Part shown: in pieces, positions 35,201 to 44,494 of the stretch
Layout of the letters: the number at the start of each line of letters is the position of its first letter
Numbering within the stretch: position 1 is the stretch's first letter
NCBI RefSeq assembly: GCF_002797535.1
Contig: NZ_PGFD01000001.1
Location: forward strand, 682,001-746,000
DNA: 64,000 nt
Reading direction: 5' to 3'
Origin: Chryseobacterium geocarposphaerae
Lineage (GTDB): Bacteria > Bacteroidota > Bacteroidia > Flavobacteriales > Weeksellaceae
The notes under the pieces: model-generated
The model's database searches: none
What the model was told of the DNA's origin: nothing
The model's input: the letters and a program-made list of their open reading frames with translations, nothing else
Program-made: the position numbers and the translations under genes

Positions 35201-36589
35201 TCCACGGGAGCAGGTGCCGAAGTTCAGAAACCTTTGGCAACAGTGGTGATAGGTGGTCTGATTACCGCAACTTTTCTTACGTTATTCGTATTGCCGATGC
35301 TGTATATTATTTTTAATACAAAAATTGATTTAAAAAAGATAAAACCTAAATCATTAAGCGCAGTTATTGGATTAGGGTTTTTGTTCTTTGGACAGACTGT
35401 CAAAGCACAGCAGGGAAGTCCTTTATCTCCGGAACAGGCTATTCAAATGGCGCTGAGCAATAATGATCTTATCAGATCAAAAGATTTGGATATTAAAGCC
35501 AGCGAAGCCTTAAAACCTACCGCTAAAGAGCTTCCGAAACTGAGTGTGGATGCACAGTTAGGCCAGTATAACAGTAAAAAGTTTGACCAGTCTTTTTCGA
35601 TCTCGCAAAATATTCCGTTTCCGACTTTGTTTAAAGCCAGAAAAGAACTGGTTGCTGAAGAAATTAAAGGAAAACAGATTAATAAGGAAATTTCTGCCAA
35701 TGAACTGGCAAAGCAGGTCAGAACCTATTATTACCAGATTGAATATTTACAGTATAATCAGCTGCAGCTTAAACATCTGGATAGTCTGTATCAGGATTTT
35801 ATAAGAATTGCTACGGTAAGGTTTAAAGCAGGAGATATTAAAAAAATCGAGATCAACACGGCTGAAACCCAAAAAGGAGAAATTAATCTGCTGCTGAAGC
35901 AGAATGAAGTATATCTTACCAATGCGTATAAAAACTTAAAAACACTGCTCAATACATCTGAAGAAATTACAGTTCCTTCCAATAAAAACTATTATCCTTT
36001 AAATGCAGAGAATGTTCTTGATAGTCTTTCGATTGCAAAGCATCCTACCGTAAAAGCATTCTATCAGGAAATGGAGATTGCGGAAAAAAATAAAAATGTT
36101 GAAAAATCTCAGGGACTTCCGGAATTTACCATCGGATATACCAATCAGTCTTTAATCGGTTTTCAGACTATTAACGGAATGGAGCAGTATTTCAATGGTG
36201 GAAACCGCTTTCATTCGGGAACAATAGGAGTTTCCATTCCTTTGACTTTCGGGGCGACAAAAGCGAGAATGCAATCCTGGGAGTTTCAGAAGCAAATGGC
36301 GGAAACCAACGCAAAATTCCAGGAAAAACAACTGGAGAACCAGTTGGAAAATGCTTTCAATCAATACCTGCAAAATATAAAGCGATATGAGTATTATATA
36401 AACCAAGCCATTCCTAATGCGGAAAAGATTATAAAAGCCGGACAATTAGGGTATAAAACAGGTGAAATATCATATGTGGAATATCTTTTTGCTTTGCAGG
36501 CCGCTACGAATATTCAGCTTAAATACCTCGAATCTATCCAGCAGGTGAATGAATCTGTAATTACTATCAATTCAATATTAAATAAATAA
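32228..36589 (+). CDS. CusA/CzcA heavy-metal RND pump fused to a TolC-like domain
   Basis: 1453 residues. About 1-1035 is an RND inner-membrane proton antiporter of the heavy-metal type (start IIRFSIKNKIVIGIM, DAVPDITNNQVQI, periplasmic loops and 12 membrane segments). Residues about 1040-1061 look like an internal signal peptide ending KAQQ. The remainder (about 390 residues) is a TolC/OEP-family outer-membrane efflux domain. The fusion is frequent in this group. The adaptor gene follows by 1 nt. Likely exports divalent or monovalent metal ions; which one cannot be told. Confidence 0.9.
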   Translation: MLDKIIRFSIKNKIVIGIMTVVLVIWGVWSASKLPIDAVPDITNNQVQIITVCPTLAGQEVEQLVTFPIEQSIANIPDIEETRSISRFGLSVITVVFKENADIYFARQLISEQLKQAVEEIPKGIGTPELAPVSTGLGEVYQYILHPKKGSEKKYTSKELRTMQDWIVRRQLNGTPGVAEINSFGGELKQYEVAINPDRLKAMGISITDIFTALEKNNQNTGGAYIDKKPNAYFIRGIGMVTSIEDIKNIAVKNETGSVPIFIKDVANVGLGHAIRYGALTYNGEVDAVGGVVMMLKGANSNEVVQRIKDKIPTIQKSLPDDVIIEPFLDRTDLVDRAINTVEKNLIEGALIVIFVLVLFLGNFRAGLIVASAIPLSLLFALGMMNVYGVSANLMSLGAIDFGLIVDGAVIIVEATLHHLGLRKTTGILTQSEMDEEVFLSASKIRSSAAFGEIIILIVYIPILTLAGVEGKMFIPMAKTVGFAILGALILSLTYIPMMSALFLSKKIAHKETFSDKMMNRLQRIYQPLLEKALKIKYALVGGTMALFVVSVFIFNRMGGEFIPQLQEGDYAFHCILPQGSSLSQSIETSMQASRIIKQFDEVKMVIGKTGSAEVPTDPMPPEASDLIIVLKPKEEWKRKKSYDGLADEISEKLETIPGVFFEKNQPIQMRFNELMTGIRQDVAVKIFGENLDSLAMYADKTAKIISSVEGATSPQIERVSGLPQINVEYDRTRMANYGLNIEEVNNALSTAFAGQAAGQVFENERRFDLVVRLDSLHRTNIDDVNNLMISTSSGAQIPLSQVANVGYKLGPAQISREEGKRRIVIGFNVKGRDVESVVKDIQAKLDKVKLPSGYYFTYGGQFENLQAASQRLMVAVPVSLFLIFMLLYFTFHSFKQAALIFTAIPMSAIGGIFALVLRDMPFSISAGIGFIALFGVAVLNGIVLIGTFNQLEKDGETNIIKRVIEGTKTRLRPILMTATVASLGFLPMAISTGAGAEVQKPLATVVIGGLITATFLTLFVLPMLYIIFNTKIDLKKIKPKSLSAVIGLGFLFFGQTVKAQQGSPLSPEQAIQMALSNNDLIRSKDLDIKASEALKPTAKELPKLSVDAQLGQYNSKKFDQSFSISQNIPFPTLFKARKELVAEEIKGKQINKEISANELAKQVRTYYYQIEYLQYNQLQLKHLDSLYQDFIRIATVRFKAGDIKKIEINTAETQKGEINLLLKQNEVYLTNAYKNLKTLLNTSEEITVPSNKNYYPLNAENVLDSLSIAKHPTVKAFYQEMEIAEKNKNVEKSQGLPEFTIGYTNQSLIGFQTINGMEQYFNGGNRFHSGTIGVSIPLTFGATKARMQSWEFQKQMAETNAKFQEKQLENQLENAFNQYLQNIKRYEYYINQAIPNAEKIIKAGQLGYKTGEISYVEYLFALQAATNIQLKYLESIQQVNESVITINSILNK

Positions 36590-36590
36590 A

Positions 36591-37835
36591 ATGAACATCA
36601 AATATCATATCATCAGTCTTGTATTTATCTCGCTTTTTGTGATAAGCTGTGGGAAAAAAGAAGCTGCTGAAAAAGCTGTGGAACCCAAAACAGAACAGAA
36701 AGAGGAAAATCATGAAGAAATTTCCCAAACCATTGCAGAACTTACGGAAGAACAAATGAAATCCGTCGGAGTGACGTTGGCGACGATTGAAATGAAAGAG
36801 CTTACTTCAACCATTAAAGCAAACGGATTATTAAGGGTTCCTAACAACAGAAAGGCTACGGTAACTTCGTTATATGGCGGAGTCATTAAAACGATTAATG
36901 TGCAGATCGGTGATTTTGTAAGAAAAGGTCAGGTATTGGCTACGATAAGCAATCCGGAATATATTCAGTTACAGGAACAGTATTTGACCATAAGCAGCCG
37001 AATTACCTATGCACAGCAGGAATACAGCAGGCAAAAAGAACTTTTTGATAATGATGCAGGAGCGAAAAAGAATCTCCAAAGTGCAGATGCAGAATTAAAA
37101 AGCTTAAGAACTCAGAGATCATCATTACAGAGACAGCTTCAGATGATGGGAATCAATCCGGGAAAAGTAACCAATGGTAATATGCGTTCGGGATTGGTTA
37201 TTACTTCTCCAATCAGCGGAACGGTAAGTAACATCAATGCACAGATCGGAAGCTATGTAGATGTTTCTTCTCCCGTGTTAGATATTATTGATAACAATTC
37301 CATTCATCTTGATCTTCAGGTGTTTGAAAAAGATTTACCCAAAATGAAGATCGGGCAGATCGTCCATTTTAAGCTGACCAATAACCCTGAAACTGAATAC
37401 GATGCAAAAATATACAGCATCGGTTCTTCCTTTGAAAATGAAAGCAAAACAATCTCTGTTCATGCCAATGTTACTGGAAATAAAGAAGGTTTGATCGACG
37501 GGATGAATATCACCGGAATTGTAAGCTTGGATAAATCGGTTACTCCTGCTATTCCGAATGAAGCAATTGTAGAAGCAGACGGAAAATATTATGTCTTTGT
37601 ACAGACCGATAAAAAGACAGAAGAGCATGAAGAAGAAAAAAATCACGGGAAAGAAACGAAAGAACATTCAAAAACCATGAATTTTGAAAAAATTGAAGTG
37701 GTAAAAGGTTCAACAGATATGGCCTACACCGCGATTACTCCGGTAAATAATATTGCTCCCGATACAAAGATTGTGGTAAAAGGAGCTTTCTTTGTTAATG
37801 CAAAATTGTCCAACTCAGAAGAACACGAACATTAA
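36591..37835 (+). CDS. RND efflux periplasmic adaptor subunit (metal type)
   Basis: 414 residues. A lipobox (VISC, Cys20) anchors it to the inner membrane. The membrane-fusion protein layout follows: acidic linker, barrel-sandwich (GGVIKTINVQIGDFVRKG), alpha-hairpin and beta-barrel domains. His/Glu-rich stretches (HEEEKNHGKETKEH; the end EEHEH) suggest metal contact. It bridges the CusA-like pump and the TolC-like part. It starts 1 nt after the pump gene. Confidence 0.9.
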   Translation: MNIKYHIISLVFISLFVISCGKKEAAEKAVEPKTEQKEENHEEISQTIAELTEEQMKSVGVTLATIEMKELTSTIKANGLLRVPNNRKATVTSLYGGVIKTINVQIGDFVRKGQVLATISNPEYIQLQEQYLTISSRITYAQQEYSRQKELFDNDAGAKKNLQSADAELKSLRTQRSSLQRQLQMMGINPGKVTNGNMRSGLVITSPISGTVSNINAQIGSYVDVSSPVLDIIDNNSIHLDLQVFEKDLPKMKIGQIVHFKLTNNPETEYDAKIYSIGSSFENESKTISVHANVTGNKEGLIDGMNITGIVSLDKSVTPAIPNEAIVEADGKYYVFVQTDKKTEEHEEEKNHGKETKEHSKTMNFEKIEVVKGSTDMAYTAITPVNNIAPDTKIVVKGAFFVNAKLSNSEEHEH

Positions 37836-37842
37836 ATTTCCC

Positions 37843-37876
37843 AAGTGAAATTCTTCGAAAAGAATTTCACTTTTTT
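37843..37876 (+). terminator. Intrinsic terminator of the metal efflux operon
   Basis: A 13-bp stem joins AAGTGAAATTCTT (37843-37855) and AAGAATTTCACTT (37860-37872), with a CGAA tetraloop and six T residues at 37871-37876. Confidence 0.88.
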
Positions 37877-37889
37877 ACTATTTATTTAA

Positions 37890-38001
37890 ACCATTAAGAG
37901 CTATTGAGTTGTTAAGTTAATTAAGATAAAATCAAGGATTTTAGCAGGGGTAAAGCGAAGCTCAACTTAATATTCTGAAAAACTTAAAATATCTTAATGG
38001 T
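37890..38001. repeat. Imperfect palindromic element, about 112 bp
   Basis: The ends ACCATTAAGA (37890-37899) and TCTTAATGGT (37992-38001) are exact inverted repeats. Between them are further AAGTT/AACTT segments. It looks like a REP- or MITE-like intergenic element. No second copy occurs in this window, so its repeat nature in the genome is inferred. Confidence 0.45.
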
Positions 38002-38116
38002 GAAGTTCATCCGTAATGAAAAATAAGAAGTAAATTTTTGAAAAGTATAACAAGTTTTCTATTAATTTTCAGAAATTTGGCGCCTCGTCCTACATTTTTA
38101 AAATCAGTTATCAGTA

Positions 38117-40395
38117 ATGGAATTATCAGGAGAACACACACTATTCAATACCCATATCAGCACGCTTTCGGTGTATGACCTCTTGAAGCATACCCAAAAC
38201 GGAAGTTTTATGGAAAAGAGAGATTTCCAAAATATTCTTCCCATAGCTCTTGAACTAAATGTAGGAGTTTTTACCAAAAGAAATTCAACGGTTGATTCTC
38301 CCATCGTTTCAGTAAGCCAGATCGGAAATGATATTATTTCATCCTGTTCCTGTGATCAGGATGATCAAAAACTTTGTGAGCATCAGGCAGAAGTCATTCA
38401 TTGTATCCTCGAACATGAAGATTTCCGTATTTTCTATGATAACAACTTACGCCGTAAGATACTGGTGCGGTCAGCTAAAGGTTACGGTTTGGAAAACGAA
38501 CCTAATCTCGATGCCTATTTTCAATTGAACCATACGGATGGAAAGCTGAGGATTGAAACTAAAATGAAAGAACTGCTTAAAATGGATGAGCAGGTTTTTA
38601 AGAAAGATCTTATTCCGCAACAGCAATCCCTCATCAAAAAATTAGCGGCCCAGGAGACCGATAAAAAGCAGATTCTCGTTATTGGTAGACACCGTTACTA
38701 CAATCAGTTGAGCTTTTTGCTTATGGAAGCGGATATAACGCAGACGGGGAAAATTAAAAATCCGGTAAGCAGTACAGATCCGATGAATCTTATATGGAAA
38801 TCTGAAAGTCCTTTGGCAGTTAAATTTTATACTGCCCTTGTTGTTTTTCAGAATAAATATAACGAAGACAATACAGATACAGAACTGGATGCTTTACAGC
38901 AGATTATTAAGAATCCATTAGAATTAGATACCTTTTTTCATGACAGGGAAATTTCTGAAACCATTTCTGCAAAATCTCTGATTCCTGTTGATATAAAAGT
39001 TTTAAAAGCCGAGATACAGTTAACTGTTTTTAAAAAAGAACCGTTTTTTGAAATTACAGGAGAGCTTGTTTTCAATGATACCTCACTTCCTTTCAGCAAT
39101 GTAGTGATTCGCCATGAACACTTTGTGTATCATCAGCAGACTTTCCATTATGTAGATCATCCCGATCTGCTTCGGGTGCTTAAGTTTTTCAAGACCAACA
39201 ATGAAATCTTATTGATTCATTCTTCCAAATATGAAGAGTTTTTTCAGAATGTTTTGGCTCCTTTGGAAAATCTGGTTCATATTAATTACAGTTATATCCG
39301 TAAAGCTACTTCGGGGGAGCTTATTGAGAAAAATTTTGAGGTAGAACGTATTGTTTACCTGAATCAGGAAGGAAACTTCATATCCATTATTCCCGTAATG
39401 AAATATGGAGAGGTAGAAGTTCCTGTTTATTCCAGAAAGCAGATATTTGATACTGATCAGAACGGAAACGAATTTAAAATAGAACGCGATTACAATACAG
39501 AAATTGCTCTCACTTCGGTGATCATGAATCAGCATTTAGATTTTAGCGAACAATTAGAAGGACACGAATATTTCTATCTGCATAAAGATAAGTTTTTAGA
39601 CGAAAACTGGTTTTTAAATGCCTTTGAAATATGGCGGAATGAAGGGATTACTATTCTAGGATTTAATGAAATTAAAAATAATAAACTCAATCCTCACAAA
39701 GCCAAAATAACCATAGAAGTCAATAGTGGAATTGACTGGTTTAATGCTAAATTAAAAGTTCACTTCGGAAAAAAGAAAGCCACTCTGAAACAAGTACACC
39801 GGGCTCTAAGAAACAAAAGTAAATTTGTCCAGCTGGATGATGGTTCTCACGGAATTTTACCGGATGAATGGATTGAAAAAATTACCCGATATTTTCAGGC
39901 AGGAGATATTGATGAGGATTTGCTTAAAATTCCAAAGATCAATTTTACAGAAATATCAGATTTGTTTGAAAAAGAAGTGTTGAGTGAAGAAGTACAGAAT
40001 GAAATTACGACTTACCACCAGCAATTTTCAAAGATAAACAGGAGTGAAATCCCGGTTCCTGCAGAATTGAATGCTAAACTCAGAGATTATCAGCGCGAAG
40101 GGCTAAATTGGCTGAATTTTTTAGATAATTTCAATTTCGGAGGACCGAGGCAGATTATGTCTATCTTATTGATCCTTGGTGGAATCCTGCCATCGAAAAT
40201 CAGGCGATCGACCGAAGCCACAGAATCGGACAGACTAAACATGTAGTGGCAGTTCGATTGATTTGTACGGATACCGTAGAAGAAAAAATCATGAACATGC
40301 AAAAGAAAAAACATAAGCTGGCTCAGGATTTAATTAAAACGGATGCTTCTTTCTTTAATAGTCTGTCTAAAAATGAGCTTCTGGAAATTCTATAA
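38117..40395 (+). pseudogene. SNF2/SWI2-family helicase, core deleted
   Basis: The first 670 or so residues match the N-terminal part of SWI/SNF helicases: a SWIM zinc finger (CSC...CEH, about residues 75-90) and the start of the helicase domain (REGLNWLNFLDNFNFGG). The expected Walker A motif should follow directly but does not. After about 40146 a different frame encodes the C-terminal end with DPWWNPAIENQAIDRSHRIG (motif VI) and runs to TAA 40393-40395. Motifs I to V are missing. The reading frame also changes at the junction, so the N-terminal frame ends at 40246. Deletion or assembly error; it should not be an active helicase. Confidence 0.85.
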
Positions 40396-40402
40396 TAGGT
40401 AA

Positions 40403-41623
40403 TTATTTTTTCTGCATTTTACTAATTTCTTTCAGATAGTTCTGATAATCGGAATAAGGTTCATAAGTCCTGCTATTGGGCTTAATATAAAGAATACCTT
40501 TTCTATTGTCCAGTATCACATTGAAATGATTTAAAACCTGATTGCCAAATAAGCTGGTTTTTCCTTTAGGCTTATTGGGATCAGCAGCGTTGGTAACAAT
40601 GTCTTTAAAATAAACTCCGGAGATCGTTGCATCAAGACGTACTATTTTTTTATCATTAATGGTTGTTAGTGGGACCAGTTGTTCCCAATAATCCTTTTTT
40701 GAGGTGAAATCTTCCCCAAGGAGCATAGTTCCGTCTCTTCCGGTATCAAAAAGGAACCAGAAGTCATAATTTTTATTGTTGTGACTAAATTTTACATTAA
40801 ACTTTGGTCTGTCCTGCTCATAAAAAACAGGCTGTTTTTTGAACCCTTTAGTGGAAAGAAGTTGAGAATGAATGATAAATTGTTTTTTATCGTAATCTAT
40901 TTCAATAATTTTATCCTTGAAAAAACTGTTTCCAATGATAATATCTTCATAATCCTGCATATTCCTGACCTCGGTTAAAGAAATTCCCGTCCAGTGTAAA
41001 ACTGCTAATTTCAACTCATTATCAAGGCTTGTCCTTGCTTGGTTAATTCCGTTTGTATTGTTTATAAGAGTCTGAGAAGTAAAAGAGAGTCCTAAACGTT
41101 CTACAGATTTTGTATTTATAACACTGGTTCCTGCTCCCAAATCGAATTGGACCGTAACTGATTTTCCATTAATAAGTCCATCAAAATAAATCCTTGAACC
41201 TATCAGTTTAAACGGGATAATTTGAGGAAAAGAATTCTTAGAAATTAAATGAGCAGGATTGGGCGGTTGTGTAGATGAAATCCTCACATGGCAACTGTCT
41301 TTTTTGTTAAGAACAACTATAAAATCATAGTTTTTTCCAGGCTGCGTACGAAAGGTTAAGCTTCCTTTATCTGTTTTGAAATGAACAACACTTTTCTTTA
41401 GCGGAATGTTAATAAAATAAGTATCCGGTTTTAATGCTGGATCCAGTTTCCAGTTGACTTCGACATATTTTCCGTCTTTAATATGTGCTTGTTCGTTAGA
41501 AGCTTCAATTACCGGAAGCTGTGATTGAGATTTTACAATTGAAGAAAATCCTGAAACGATAAGAATAATAAGGGCTGTAATGGTATGTTTAAATAAAACT
41601 AAAAAAGAATACAATGACTTCAT
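40403..41623 (-). CDS. Retropepsin-like aspartyl protease domain protein
   Basis: 406 residues from the ATG at 41623 (MKSLYSFLVLF), where a signal peptide starts; an in-frame ATG at 41707 adds 28 residues. Two aspartyl-protease-like halves are visible: QFDLGAGTSVI and LFDTGRDGTML. The second motif is DTG; the first is DLG, so only one canonical site is kept. Secreted. The substrate is unknown. Confidence 0.75.
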   Translation of the reverse strand: MKSLYSFLVLFKHTITALIILIVSGFSSIVKSQSQLPVIEASNEQAHIKDGKYVEVNWKLDPALKPDTYFINIPLKKSVVHFKTDKGSLTFRTQPGKNYDFIVVLNKKDSCHVRISSTQPPNPAHLISKNSFPQIIPFKLIGSRIYFDGLINGKSVTVQFDLGAGTSVINTKSVERLGLSFTSQTLINNTNGINQARTSLDNELKLAVLHWTGISLTEVRNMQDYEDIIIGNSFFKDKIIEIDYDKKQFIIHSQLLSTKGFKKQPVFYEQDRPKFNVKFSHNNKNYDFWFLFDTGRDGTMLLGEDFTSKKDYWEQLVPLTTINDKKIVRLDATISGVYFKDIVTNAADPNKPKGKTSLFGNQVLNHFNVILDNRKGILYIKPNSRTYEPYSDYQNYLKEISKMQKK

Positions 41624-41721
41624 AATTGTTGGAGCTAAATTTATGCAGCAAAGGAAATAGTAATCACCCAAAATAGAGGAAAATATACTCCGCCAAAGTG
41701 CCGCCAATCAGCCGTCACATA

Positions 41722-42264
41722 TTATAAAATGCTGATATTGGGATAAATCCGTGGATTTTTGTCTTTACTGAGAGCTACAGCATTTCTGAGAATTATAATG
41801 ATGTTGACCAATATCCAGACGATAGGAATCAGAAGTTTAAACTGAGTTTGGATTCCCAACCAATCAGTTAAGATAAGGATGACAATGAATAATAAAACTG
41901 CAATTATTGTCCATAAAATCTGAATGGAAATAATTTTTCGGGTAAGTGCATTATTTTGTTTTTTGAAGAATAAAATAAAGACCGGGATTAAAATATTTAA
42001 TGGAGGAATAAATGTAAAAAGCAGTGATGAGAGATTGATTATTTTTGTCCATTGATGTTGATTGTTATCATCTTCAGTAATTTTGTTCCCGAGTAATTCA
42101 GCTTCATTAATTTCTAAAGCATTACACAAGGCTTTAAGGGTATAACCTTTGGGAACAGTTCCGGCTTCTATTCTCTGGATAGTTCTTACAGAAACTCCTG
42201 TTTTCTCCGAAAGCTCTTGTTGTGTAAGATTCAATTGTTCTCTTATTGCCAGTAATTTGTTCAT
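41722..42264 (-). CDS. XRE-type helix-turn-helix protein with membrane domain
   Basis: 180 residues. The N-terminal XRE HTH (LTQQELSEKTGVSVRTIQRIEAG) is followed by three or four hydrophobic segments (about 80-170, DUF4870-like). Membrane-tethered DNA-binding proteins of this build are common in Bacteroidetes. Divergent from the response regulator at 42388; targets unknown. Confidence 0.82.
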   Translation of the reverse strand: MNKLLAIREQLNLTQQELSEKTGVSVRTIQRIEAGTVPKGYTLKALCNALEINEAELLGNKITEDDNNQHQWTKIINLSSLLFTFIPPLNILIPVFILFFKKQNNALTRKIISIQILWTIIAVLLFIVILILTDWLGIQTQFKLLIPIVWILVNIIIILRNAVALSKDKNPRIYPNISIL

Positions 42265-42361
42265 GCCGTTTTTTGTAAAATTATAGATTTTATTCTTACA
42301 AATGAATTTTTATGAGAAGGATAAATTGTAGAAAATATAATTTTTCTGTCCGTATAATTTT

Positions 42362-42369
42362 TACCTTTG
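42362..42369 (+). promoter_or_regulatory. -7 element of the response regulator gene
   Basis: TACCTTTG matches TAnnTTTG exactly. It excludes an in-frame TTG at 42367 as the start and supports the TTG at 42388. Confidence 0.5.
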
Positions 42370-42387
42370 TCTCTTAATTTTATTGTT

Positions 42388-43737
42388 TTGAGCAAGATAT
42401 TAATCATCGATGATGAAGAAAAAATCAGGGCCCTTCTTTCAAGAATTATTGAACTGGAAGGTTTTGAAATATTTCAGGCTTCTGATCTGAAGAATGGAAA
42501 AAAAAGACTGGAAAATTCAGATATTGATGTCGTTATCAGTGATGTAAAACTTCCAGACGGTAGCGGAGTCGATTTTTCCAAAAATATCAAAGAAAGCTAT
42601 CCCTGGATTGAGGTCATTCTTCTTACTGCATTCGGAAATATTCCTGATGGCGTTCAGGCCATAAAGAACGGAGCATTTGATTATATTACCAAAGGTGATG
42701 ATAACAATAAGATCATTCCGCTTGTTTACAAGGCGATGGATAAAGTAGGCTTAAACAGGAGGCTCATGCAGCTTGAAAAACAGTTGGGAGACAAGCAGTC
42801 TTTTGATAATATCATCGGAAAATCAAAAAGTATAGAAGCAGCCGTTAATTCTGCAAAAAAAGTTGCTGTAACGGATGCAACTGTTCTTTTAACAGGAGAA
42901 ACAGGGACCGGAAAAGAAGTCTTTGCACAGGCAATTCACAATGCAAGTCATAGAAATAAACAGAATTTTGTAGCGGTTAACTGCTCTGCCTTTAGTAAGG
43001 AATTGCTGGAAAACGAATTGTTCGGGCATAAAGCAGGAGCCTTTACCGGAGCTGTAAAAGATGCTAAAGGAATCTTTGAAGAAGCTAATAACGGGACTGT
43101 TTTTCTTGATGAAATAGGAGAGATGCCATTAGATTTGCAGGCAAAATTACTTCGCGTGTTGGAATCCGGAGAATTTCTGAAAGTAGGAGATAGCAAGCCT
43201 ACCAAAGTGAATGTAAGGATCATTGCTGCCACCAACAGAGATTTACAGAAAGAAATCGATAACGGAAGTTTTAGAGAAGATTTGTATTACCGAATTAATA
43301 TTTTCAATATCGTCCTTCCCTCTTTAAGAGAAAGAATTTCTGATATCGAAGACTTAGCCGGCTTTTTCTTAAAAAAATATACGCAGAAAGTTGGGAAAAA
43401 GATTAGTTCTATTTCCGATGATTATCTGAGTATACTGAAAAAGCATTTTTGGAAAGGAAACATTCGTGAACTCCGCAATATTATAGAAAGAAGTGTTATT
43501 CTGGAGGACAGTAATGAGTTATCCATTAGCAGCCTGCCCTTCGATATGCAGCAGGTTTCAACTGCTCAATCTGCCACCGATAAAACTCTTTCTGCTTTTT
43601 CAATGGCAAGTGCAGAGAAACTTCATATTCAGAAAATCCTCAATTATACCCAGGGAAACAAAGCCGAGGCAGCCCGTTTACTGGAGATCGGTATTGCCAC
43701 TCTTTATCGGAAAATTGATGAATATAAAATTTCATAA
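42388..43737 (+). CDS. Sigma-54-dependent (NtrC-type) response regulator
   Basis: 449 residues from a TTG at 42388 (MSKILIIDDEEK). Receiver domain with phospho-acceptor Asp52 (DVVISDVKLPDG). AAA+ domain with Walker A GETGTGKE (170-177) and the sigma-54 contact loop GAFTGA (217-222). A FIS-type HTH ends it (NKAEAARLLEIGIATLYRKI). It sits just upstream of the kdp cluster, which lacks a KdpE, so it is the probable partner of the histidine kinase at 52226. I found no -24/-12 promoter upstream of kdp. Confidence 0.93.
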   Translation: MSKILIIDDEEKIRALLSRIIELEGFEIFQASDLKNGKKRLENSDIDVVISDVKLPDGSGVDFSKNIKESYPWIEVILLTAFGNIPDGVQAIKNGAFDYITKGDDNNKIIPLVYKAMDKVGLNRRLMQLEKQLGDKQSFDNIIGKSKSIEAAVNSAKKVAVTDATVLLTGETGTGKEVFAQAIHNASHRNKQNFVAVNCSAFSKELLENELFGHKAGAFTGAVKDAKGIFEEANNGTVFLDEIGEMPLDLQAKLLRVLESGEFLKVGDSKPTKVNVRIIAATNRDLQKEIDNGSFREDLYYRINIFNIVLPSLRERISDIEDLAGFFLKKYTQKVGKKISSISDDYLSILKKHFWKGNIRELRNIIERSVILEDSNELSISSLPFDMQQVSTAQSATDKTLSAFSMASAEKLHIQKILNYTQGNKAEAARLLEIGIATLYRKIDEYKIS

Positions 43738-43759
43738 ACGATTATCATATTGATAACGA

Positions 43760-43784
43760 GCCTATCATTTTGATAGGCTTTTTT
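43760..43784 (+). terminator. Intrinsic terminator after the response regulator
   Basis: GCCTATCA (43760-43767) / TGATAGGC (43771-43778), with a TTT loop and T6 tail. It separates the regulator gene from the kdp-linked genes. Confidence 0.9.
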
Positions 43785-43894
43785 GTTTCTATTAATCATT
43801 GTTTTAAATATAACTGTTTGAAATATAGATTGTTGTTTTGTTCTGTTTCAAAAGGGAATATAAATTGGCATTGATGATTCAAATCATTCTAAAC

Positions 43895-44254
43895 ATGAAT
43901 CATACAGAAGCAATGCAGGAAATCCTTAAAGTAGTTCCTGAATCAGAAGAAGAATTTAAAGACACGTTCAGAACCAGAAATTCTTTTATGGTCATTAATG
44001 TTTTCACAAAACAAATCAGAAAACTCATCCGTAAAAAAGATCAGAAAGTTTTGGTTACCTGTCTTAACAAAATGGACGAGATGTATAAAAAAGGTGACCA
44101 AGCGTTGAAAAGTGCCATAGAATCTGTGTTTATCTACTCTTTAGACAGTCTCACATTTACCTGTGATAAGGCCTACAAAAATTTAATCTTTGAAAAGATC
44201 CCTTTGCCTTTAAAAAACGCGTATCTGCATCAGGTTTATAAATCAGGAATTTAA
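43895..44254 (+). CDS. Hypothetical protein upstream of kdp
   Basis: Not recognised by family name. 119 residues from the ATG at 43895 (MNHTEAMQEI); an in-frame start at 43838 adds 19 residues but is less likely. The protein is soluble, helical and charged. It is 12 nt before the first of three tiny membrane ORFs leading to kdpA, so it may be part of the operon. Confidence 0.7.
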   Translation: MNHTEAMQEILKVVPESEEEFKDTFRTRNSFMVINVFTKQIRKLIRKKDQKVLVTCLNKMDEMYKKGDQALKSAIESVFIYSLDSLTFTCDKAYKNLIFEKIPLPLKNAYLHQVYKSGI

Positions 44255-44266
44255 ACTCGTAAAAAG

Positions 44267-44395
44267 ATGAAAGTAAGAAAACAGGGAAGCTGGAAAGAAT
44301 GGAAATCTTCCAGCGACAGACACAATCTTGAAATTTTAGTCATCAATGTAGTGGTCATTTTGGGAGTATTTGTAGTGGCCGCCATTATTCAGTGA
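44267..44395 (+). CDS. 42-residue single-pass membrane protein in the kdp operon
   Basis: Starts MKVRKQGSWKEWKSSS and ends in one hydrophobic helix (about residues 22-41). Not recognised. It stands 12 nt after the preceding gene and 18 nt before the next tiny ORF, on the way to kdpF. Regular spacing supports translation, but short length limits confidence. Confidence 0.55.
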   Translation: MKVRKQGSWKEWKSSSDRHNLEILVINVVVILGVFVVAAIIQ

Positions 44396-44413
44396 ATATT
44401 AAAAATTATAAAA

Positions 44414-44494
44414 ATGAGCACTATTTTAATAATAACAGGAGCAGTTCTTTTTGCTCTGTTTTTTCTAACGGTAAAATACTTTGAGAAAATATGA
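44414..44494 (+). CDS. 26-residue membrane micro-ORF, possible second KdpF-like peptide
   Basis: MSTILIITGAVLFALFFLTV and then KYFEKI: one transmembrane helix with a basic/acidic tail. Its length and layout resemble the KdpF peptide it overlaps by 4 nt (ATGA), so it may be a KdpF duplicate. Unproven. Confidence 0.5.
   Translation: MSTILIITGAVLFALFFLTVKYFEKI

Noticed and set aside
43874..43887. Sixth Fnr-like palindrome ATGATTCAAATCAT before the gene at 43895
   Set aside because: It lies 8 nt before the ATG, and no TAnnTTTG element occurs 29-31 bp away on either strand. The spacing rule of the other five sites fails, so chance or a different role is likely.
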